Shown piece by piece: positions 57,411 through 64,000 of a stretch of DNA of 64,000 nt (position 1 is its first letter; every line of letters begins with the position of its first letter). Below the pieces are notes generated by a model that was not told the origin of the DNA, did not search any database, and was given only the letters and a program-made list of their open reading frames with translations. The translations under genes were made by a program, and so were the position numbers. The DNA comes from Plazaster borealis (lineage: Eukaryota; Echinodermata; Asteroidea; Forcipulatida; Labidiasteridae), in assembly GCA_021014325.1 (NCBI GenBank), contig CM037467.1:12363273-12427272 (forward strand), given 5' to 3'.

Positions 57411-57684
57411 TAAAGGCAGGGTATACTTTTAGTCAAAGACCAGTATCCTCACTTGGTGGCATCAAATAACAAACCTGTTGAAATTTGGGCTCAATTGGTC
57501 ATCGCAGTTGAAAGAAAATAATGTAAGAAAAAACAACATTGTTGCATAGAATACTGTGTGCTTTCCATTACTTCGCCTCTAACAGTGTGTTATAATATCA
57601 ACAGCTCTCCAGTGCTCCTTACCAAATAAGTTTTTATGGTCATTAATTTTTGGACTAATTACCAAAGTTATACACTCCCTTTAA
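57411..57684 (+). mobile_element. Family A element with internal deletions
   Basis: TAAAGGCAGGGTATACTTTT and AAAGTTATACACTCCCTTTAA form the ends. GTCAAAGACCAG, ATAACAAACCTGTTGAAATT and CTCAATTGGTCATCGCAGTT are inside. It is about 110 bp shorter than the other copies. Confidence 0.75.
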
Positions 57685-57944
57685 TTGTTTGTTAAAAATG
57701 TTGTTATTCAAAGATTTCATTTTCAATTTTTCGCGCTCAAAATAAAACATGGCACCATTAGACTGACCCTTTGTACATATATAATTTATGAAGATTTGCG
57801 CCACCAAAATGAAAATATTTCATATTTCTGGGAGGAATTATGATAACAACTCGACTTTTCGATCATGCCCTGAACAATAAATTGTGAATGTTTTGGGGAT
57901 CAGGATGGTAGCTTGTGATGTCTGTCGACCCCCGGCTATTATCC

Positions 57945-58100
57945 CACCTTAGACCGGAGCCTTGCGTATGGATTGGGATTTTCTGTCCCTATATGATAAT
58001 GCTCGGTTTCTCTATGTTTGGGTTTCCTCCCAAATCCAACAAAAAAATCATCATCTTCTCTACACAATTACCTTTGGGCCCACAGGTTACGTTAATATTG
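57945..58100 (+). repeat. Dispersed repeat shared with 10550-10760
   Basis: TTAGACCGGAGCCTTGCGTA, GGGATTTTCTGTCCCTATA and GGGTTTCCTCCCAAATCCAA correspond in order to the minus strand of 10550-10760. Confidence 0.55.
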
Positions 58101-58793
58101 CTAATGAGAATCACTACAAGAAACAATCAATTAATGATAACCTATAAATAACCGATGTGCTTTAGTTTTAACTTCAAAAACTGTCCACAATATTTCTGTT
58201 ACATTGTATGGATGAACCCACTAAGACTCAGCATTTTCGTATTATTTACTTTAAAAAATGAAGAGAAAGTGCAACAACGAATGACAAATGATATGTTATT
58301 GGCTAAGCAGATCCTAGGAAATGACAACAGACCAACCATAAACAGCCTTATATACACCAATGGGTGGTAGATTAACGTCAGGTTAATTTCACGATTCAGT
58401 TCCTGCTATTTATTATTGTTTGTCGAGTTTGTAAACCTCTGTCTCTTTGGTATTATTTTTATGAATGACGAATTATCAATCAAAATCATGGACACTAGAA
58501 AATGAGACATCAACGTTATATACTCTCACTGGAATAAAAAAGAAGTTTGGGTCAAAATTTGGACACCTTTCTCAGGTACAATACTGACCGGGATCGGTTT
58601 AGTTAGAATAAGAAACATATTGTTATTATTTGGATCTGACAAATTAATGTGAAGGCGCACGTAAACTCGGGCCAGTTTCGAATCCACGGCGTGTGCTTGG
58701 AATCCGGCTTGGGCTCCAGCCGCCTGGTTTAACACCTTGAACATACCTTGGAGCGTCACATTTCCATCTTCATTGATGAGAGTGTGGCAGGGT

Positions 58794-59240
58794 TTAGGGG
58801 GCTTGGTTAGCCCATTTTAAACCCATGTGTGACAGTTTGGTTTTGAAGCTTAGGAGTGTAGGGGCGGAGACCGCACTTTGTGGTAGCTGGTTCCATGGGT
58901 TGACCACTCTCTGGCTGTAGATTTTTTTTCCGGGTGTCAAAGTTGGGTTTTGATTTGGCGAGTTTATGAGTGTGACCTCTGGTTCCCTGATACTCTGCTT
59001 TTTTAAACATTGTGTTTGGGTTGATCTTATCAATTTGTGTCATGATGCGGTATGTTTCTATGAGATCTCTCCCTCTTCCTTCTGTCTTCTAGTGTTGTGA
59101 GGTTTAGTCGGGTCAGTCTGGTCTCATATGGTTGGTCCTTTAGACTTGGTATGAGTTTGGTGGCACGGGCTTGTACCTTTTCGAGAATTTTCTTGTCCTG
59201 GATAGATTGGGGCTCCAGACCTGCATATGCCCAATATGGA
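58794..59240 (-). pseudogene. 3' remnant of a non-LTR retrotransposon reverse transcriptase ORF
   Basis: The translated minus strand has the region that follows the reverse transcriptase catalytic core in jockey/CR1/L2-type LINE ORF2 proteins. It reads in order KILEKVQARATKLIP, PYETRLTRLNL, a TYRIMTQID stretch, a RGH-then-KL stretch, and QRVVNPWNQLPQS before a stop. These pieces lie in three frames. One frameshift is near 59085 after EDRRKR and another at the A8 run near 58925. Only about 145 of roughly 900 expected residues are present, and the YxDD motif and endonuclease are absent. The 5' side abuts the foldback fragment at 59225. It is certainly non-functional. The exact clade is inference. 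Confidence 0.8.
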
Positions 59241-59312
59241 AAGCGTACGTTTTCTAAATAACTAGCGGAGCCTAAGTCCACAAGCTCAAGCCCAAAGTCG
59301 TGGTTTCGAAAG
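59225..59312. mobile_element. Foldback fragment (relative of 17339)
   Basis: GGAAAGCGTACGTTTTCTAA, then GAGCCTAAGTCCACAAGC and CGTGGTTTCGAAAGG, match the right half of the 17339-17475 element. Confidence 0.6.
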
Positions 59313-60794
59313 GACCATAGTAACTGTAAACTTGAGTACCAAGGATGTCAGCACGGTCCTCTTTGTGTTCGGACCGGATTGGTCCCGCCACGTGGGCAAT
59401 CGAGCGACGCCGGCCCCCATGACTTTCACTCCCGAAAGCCTCAAACTCCGTACTTGGCACTTTGTTCTCGGGCTCCAGATTCTACCAAATCTAAATGCAA
59501 ATTATGATTGTCTATACAAAATCCCTTATAAAGCGCAACAAGAAATGTAAAATTTATCTCGACGTAAATTAATTTTTTAGCGGGTTGGCTGACTGTGTTC
59601 TATTGAACACTCTTCGAGGCTTGGAATGAACTCTTTCCAAGCAATTTGTGTAATTTATATGTTAACAGATTGTTATGTGAAGGGTAGTAAAAAGTAAGGT
59701 ATTCTCAACTTCAAACCTGTATATGCCTCCGCGGTATAAATGTGTCACCGAACAATCACCTCGAGGTTGTTTACATCTATTTTGCCAGCAGCCTCGAGAA
59801 AAGAAGGTTTAAAGATCAGCTTGTTTCTCTTACCGTGTAACAAGAGAAGGACACCATTCCCAAAAAAAACGTTGTTTTAAAAGCATTCGGGATTTAAAAT
59901 TGGAAAACAACTGAAAGTTTCTCCTGCATGGAGACGACCTGAGCCTACTCTGAATAATCGAAACGTCTGGTTGTTGCAGCAGCGGCTCTAAGCAGAGCCG
60001 CCACAGCTCTTTAAAGTGATTGTCACATGGCGTTACCGAACCCTCGGTTCTATCAATTGAGTTTGAGTATTTTATCAAATTTGTAGATAGTGCATTGCTG
60101 ATTCATGCAAAGATTGATATGATGGGGGTGGCCTCTAAAACAGCCTGTGGCCTGTAAGTTGTACTCTTTCGTCACTTTCAATATAAAAAGTAAAAGTTAC
60201 ACACAGTTTTCTCATCAACAAAAGGCGCATGTAATAATGAAATTGTAAATGTTTCAATTGACGCATATTTTGCAAAAGCAAACAATGTGTTTACGCAAAT
60301 AAATTGAAACATGCATCATCTCTTTCAGGGCATGCTCATTTATCATAAAAACAAATTGTTTGCTTTCTCAAGAACGAAAAAGCAGTTTCTATGAAACTAT
60401 CATTACTTCAGTGATTATATTTTTTTACGAGAACCGAACTCGTACACAAGCGAGTTTTCACACTGCACCTTTAAGCTTGTACTCATTTGTCACTGTCAAG
60501 TTCGGACAGCACGGGTGCATTCTCGTACGTGCAATTATCGCGATGGCGATCTATCAAGCGTGCGGGTTGCTAGCTACTTCCCAGCCAAACCGATGACTTG
60601 TTGAGTGAAGTCTGGTTTCTTGATTTGCTTCTTCTTTTTTGAAGGAGAAGGAGGAGGAGGAATCCGTGGTTTCTTTCTAGTCCGAGAATCAAATATTTGA
60701 ACAAAAACTTCGAAATAAAAAACGGGTAGAAATTTACTGTAATTCTCACATGACTGAAAATTGGATAGCGCCACTAATTTCCCGTTATTGTATA
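59313..60794. other. No gene recognised
   Basis: Unique-looking DNA with chance-length open frames. CGAAACGTC at 59958 lacks the context of the hammerhead-like loci. Confidence 0.4.
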
Positions 60795-60958
60795 CACAAA
60801 ACTCCTGAGTCAGAATTGACTCCGATTTCTGGTCCCGGGCCTGACCAATTTCTGGGTCAGTATGATCCGGAATCTGTGTCAAATGACCAAGAAATTACCC
60901 AGTTAAAATCCGATTTGTTTAACCAGTTACCGGGTCAACCTGACTCAGAAAATGGTGC
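60795..60958 (+). mobile_element. CACTCTAAAA palindromic element, copy 4, truncated
   Basis: ACTCCTGAGTCAGAATTGAC, TTTCTGGGTCAGTATGATCC and TTACCGGGTCAACCTGACTC are the family words. The right end is missing. Confidence 0.6.
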
Positions 60959-62266
60959 GTAAGTATCCAGCATAAGAGAAGAGAGACCAAGTTTATGTGA
61001 AGTACAATTTCAAATGATATTGTTGTTATTATTTTGATATTCATCATACTTTAATATTTTCATGAAGGCCGTGGAAGTCGAGAACTTTTACAAACTATAA
61101 TCTCATGTTGATGCCCCAAAACGTTCGGCAATACAGGTATTCTGTCCGGGGCTCTAAAAATGGGCGAAATCTAGACTATTTACCCCCTGACACAAAAGCA
61201 CTCTACCCTGTCCTTAACACTCCATCTCATGTAGACACTTTATTTCTCGAGGTTTAAGCTGGAGATCTCATGCCGGTGAGGATTTTGGGAATTAAACGAG
61301 AAAAGTGTACCCTGCCCTCAAAGGCTGACTCTGTGTACAGCACACGCACCTTATATCACCATTGATTAACCACGGACTTGAAGGCGTCAACATGTCAACG
61401 TTCTTGCAAATCGTTCCCCTTGCTCTTAGAGACATTACACAAAATCGACTGCAACTGTAGCGAACCCTTTCAGAGAGAGCGACCGGGGGAAACCTGCAGG
61501 TCACCTTGGTCAGTCTCTCGACCCTTTTGACAGGCATGTTTTCCGCAAGGCCGTCTTTCACAAGTTGGCTTGGACATCATCTCCCTGCAACCCGTACGCG
61601 TGATCGTGTGTACTTCAAAGATGACCTACAGATGCAGGAGGGAACACATTAGATAGTGAGACAGTTTGATGTGTGGGACCTTGGGTACGGTCCCTCATGC
61701 AACGTTCAAGTTCGCCACCGATTCGGACTATTTTAAGATGGTGTTTTTTCCCATTGAATGATGCGAAAGTGGTAAATTTGCAGTTGAGTAGAAAACGAAC
61801 CTTTTGGCTTTTGGGGTACCGTTCGAAATGTCGACACGTGAACGAGATTTACGATTTGTTAAAGCCGCGCAGTGATAAAGGAACTCCTATGTTATCGCCC
61901 TCGTCATTTTCGGTCCATCTAAGATCGCAATATGGCCCTTCTCATATTTCTTTCTTCTTTCTTGGCTCTCGATGTACTCGGTTCAAGTTGCATTGACGAC
62001 CTCTTCCGTTTAGAGTCCATTTTTCAACCCGCAATACTGTCAATCTTTCAGGCAGTGCATCTGTCTGTTTATCTTCAGTTCTTGTGTTTCTTCGGCACTC
62101 CTCTCTTTCTCATCTTTTTCATGAAGTATTCTCAAATGGTTCCAAGCTGTATACATAGATCGTTTAACAGGAATGGTAAATGATTTACAATTAAAAAAAA
62201 TGATTCACACAAACGAATAAATAAATAATTGTTTAAATTGTCTTCCACTGCCGATTGCTTTCTTAC
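60959..62266. other. No confirmed feature; two weak coding candidates
   Basis: On the minus strand about 61450-61600 is GC-richer, follows a GGTTGCAG acceptor-like site and is open in two frames. One has Cys spacing CERRPCGKHAC, but no good donor follows. On the plus strand 61932-62183 encodes 83 codons starting with a signal-peptide-like MALLIFLSSFLALDVLGSS and a second hydrophobic segment. Neither is recognised. Confidence 0.2.
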
Positions 62267-62349
62267 CAAGACATGAACATTATCAATGTACAAAGCAACC
62301 TCGTCCCCATGGTTTACTTTATTTCCAACCATGTTTACAATAGTCAACC
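62267..62349 (-). CDS. Candidate 83-nt internal exon, unidentified
   Basis: On the minus strand GTTTCCCTCCCAG, a good pyrimidine tract and acceptor, is followed by two bases and 27 open codons, then TTG|GTAAGA. The peptide (NKVNHGDEVALYIDNVHVL at its end) has a beta-strand-like alternation of hydrophobic residues and looks like part of an extracellular beta-sandwich. That is impression only. The exon enters with two bases completing a codon and leaves in phase 0. It is the most convincing splice-bounded segment in the window, but no partner exon was identified nearby. Confidence 0.33.
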
Positions 62350-62689
62350 CTGGGAGGGAAACTTCTTACTTGGACCCTGATTAGACAACGACTGGTGTAC
62401 AAAAGTCTAACATAAACAAGTTGTACTCATTCAGTATTCACCATGTTCACAGCCAGACTATTCTAATTTGCATACGTATGCGCTGCGTGGGGGAACCGGG
62501 GAATAGCATTATTATGTAAATAGCTTTTCCCGAAGCAGCATCCACATTTTCTGAATCCACAATTTCCCGATTAAAGCTTAAAGTTTGTCGAGCAATTAAA
62601 AGGCTATATTTTCAACGACAAAATAAGTGTTGTTATTCCTTTAGAAGTTGACGTTAGTTTTTTGTAATAACTATATGGTTTAAATGGGA

Positions 62690-62896
62690 ATTTTAGCTCT
62701 GATTCTGCGTCAGTTTTACTCATTTCTGGAGGGTCATTTTTGACACAGATTCCGGGTTAGACTGACCCAGAAATGGGTCACACTGACCCAGAAATGGTTC
62801 ACTGACCCAAAAATGGGTCACACTGACCGAAAAATTGGTCAGCCCCCGCTGGGACTCAGTGAGCCGAGTAAATTTTGATCCGGGAGTTTAAAGTGT
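62690..62896 (+). mobile_element. CACTCTAAAA palindromic element, copy 5, 5'-degraded
   Basis: ACCCAGAAATGGGTCACACTG is repeated in tandem with variants between 62763 and 62842. The right end GGGAGTTTAAAGTG is recognisable and the left end is not. Confidence 0.7.
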
Positions 62897-63560
62897 ATTT
62901 ACAATAGAAGCAAAGTGAAGTTGTTTTTTTCAAATGGCTGCAGTGCGCATGCACCCATCGTTGATCATATTTTTCCATACACAATGACTGAATACACAGT
63001 TCATTGCCTTAAGACCAGACAAATAAAATCATTTTGAAGATTTGTGTTCATTGCAAATTATGCCATAAAAGCATAAAGGCTTTGAAAGTGCCCTACTTTT
63101 ACTCATTCAACTCAGTCAGCGGTCATGAAACCCGAACCCACAAAATGTTTGGAGGCGTTGCAGAACTCTATTTTATCGCCAGCTCCTCGGACAAAAAAAG
63201 ATTGCAAATCGCAAAGGGGAGAAATTGTAGATGACGACGAAGAGCAGGCGGGACCCTGCCTTCTGTGTTGATATTATCAACGGGCAATGAACTAATGGAC
63301 CGGTTTCATCGATTTCAGAGCCCTTTGTTTGTTCTGAATGACATATCTCTTCTTTACTATCAATTTTTCCCACAGGTTGGTAGGAAGGTTTGTGTGTGAG
63401 GCTTCTCGGTGGGAGCAGGAAGACACGTACAGTTCATTGAGAAATTCTGGCTGGGATTTACACTTTATACAATAGTTTGACTTTATACATAGTTACATAG
63501 TTGCTATCACGCCCGCAACGACAATGACACATGTTTTATCTAGCGGTGAATTTTATTGAC

Positions 63561-63850
63561 GAATTGAAAATCCCTAATCGGTCACAGTAAGAGAGTCTTA
63601 GGCCGTGTCCGAATTGATGGCTTCGGCAGTGGTTACGGCTAGTACGCCAATTATAAATGTTCCATAGTAGTTTAAGTGTCGAGTTGAGAATCCCTAATTG
63701 GGCACAATAAGAGAGTTTTAGGCCGTGTCCGAAGTGATGGCTTCGGCAGTGGCTACGGCCGTAACGCCGAAGAGTCCTATCCTCCAGGGTCGTTGTTGCA
63801 GCCAACGGCCATAGCTGCAGCCAAAGTGGCTTATTCCGGACACGGCCTAT
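63561..63850. mobile_element. GGCCGTGTCCGAA element with 120-bp internal duplication
   Basis: TTAGGCCGTGTCCGAATTGA at 63599 has an inverse at the right end (ATTCCGGACACGGCCTAT, to about 63850). A 120-bp segment is repeated in tandem (starts 63561 and 63681), including GAGTTGAGAATCCCTAATTG-like sequence and GATGGCTTCGGCAGTGG. The internal repeat in the minus-strand 89-codon frame reflects this duplication. Confidence 0.75.
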
Positions 63851-64000
63851 CGTCTATGGCCATAACCAGGAGCAATATTGCGCGGGAGTAACCAGCGTCC
63901 GGATTCTGGGCAAACCGGTAGGCTGCATGTAACGAGGTTGTAAAATGCGTACCTGTGTCCCCGTTCGCCGGTTTATTATAAACTACTTATAGTCAATCAC

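Noticed and set aside
59950..59970. Sixth hammerhead-like CGAAACGTC locus
   Set aside because: The box-like CTGAATAA is only a few bases upstream, leaving no room for stem II, and the downstream context differs.

Overview
This window looks like non-coding, repeat-rich nuclear DNA from an animal with a moderate to low GC content. It holds no operon, Shine-Dalgarno series or long ORF. The longest open frames run to about 165 codons, and they come from tandem repeats or sit at chance level. Several dispersed repeats (the AAGGCACTG and AAGGGTCTG miniature elements, and the AAGGGACACG element) resemble families I remember from echinoderm, especially sea star, genomes. That assignment is from recollection and was not searched. 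I see no complete protein-coding gene. A few short segments have an open frame with plausible splice signals. They are listed as low-confidence candidate exons: 681-768 (-), 3975-4034 (-), 21222-21279 with 21424-21507 (+), and 62267-62349 (-). The only clear protein homology is a frameshifted 3' fragment of a non-LTR retrotransposon reverse transcriptase ORF at about 58794-59240 (-).

Layout. 1-5 kb: candidate exons, an inverted AATCCGTTATT motif cluster, two family A miniature elements and paired C/G tracts. 5-14 kb: T-rich low complexity, a family E and a family B element, one family A element, tRNA-derived SINE pieces, a complete tRNA-Asn-like SINE head and the first of five CACTCTAAAA palindromic elements. 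14-22 kb: CTT microsatellite, an eroded ~57-60 bp tandem array, several local duplications, foldback elements and the candidate first exon at 21.2 kb. 22-26 kb: a 32-bp minisatellite, then a striking 12-bp array with 180-bp higher-order structure, interrupted by a SINE that itself carries a nested miniature element. 26-35 kb: mostly unique-looking DNA plus family B and C elements and a cluster of CGAAACGTC motifs. 35.2-37.9 kb: an extremely AT-rich block with short basic ORFs. 38-52 kb: more family A, B and E elements, foldbacks, SINEs, a ~510-bp terminal-inverted-repeat element and a ~195-bp imperfect palindrome. 52-64 kb: largely unique-looking DNA, a minisatellite, a full SINE, the retrotransposon remnant, two more CACT elements, the candidate exon at 62.3 kb and a duplicated GGCCGTGTCCGAA element.

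The coherent biology is that of mobile-element layers rather than cooperating genes. Small non-autonomous DNA transposons share TTAAAG/CTTTAA ends, and two of these families have perfect or near-perfect central hairpins. Two tRNA-derived SINE lineages are present. Five dispersed remnants carry a motif that resembles the 3' core of the hammerhead ribozymes of Penelope-like retroelements.
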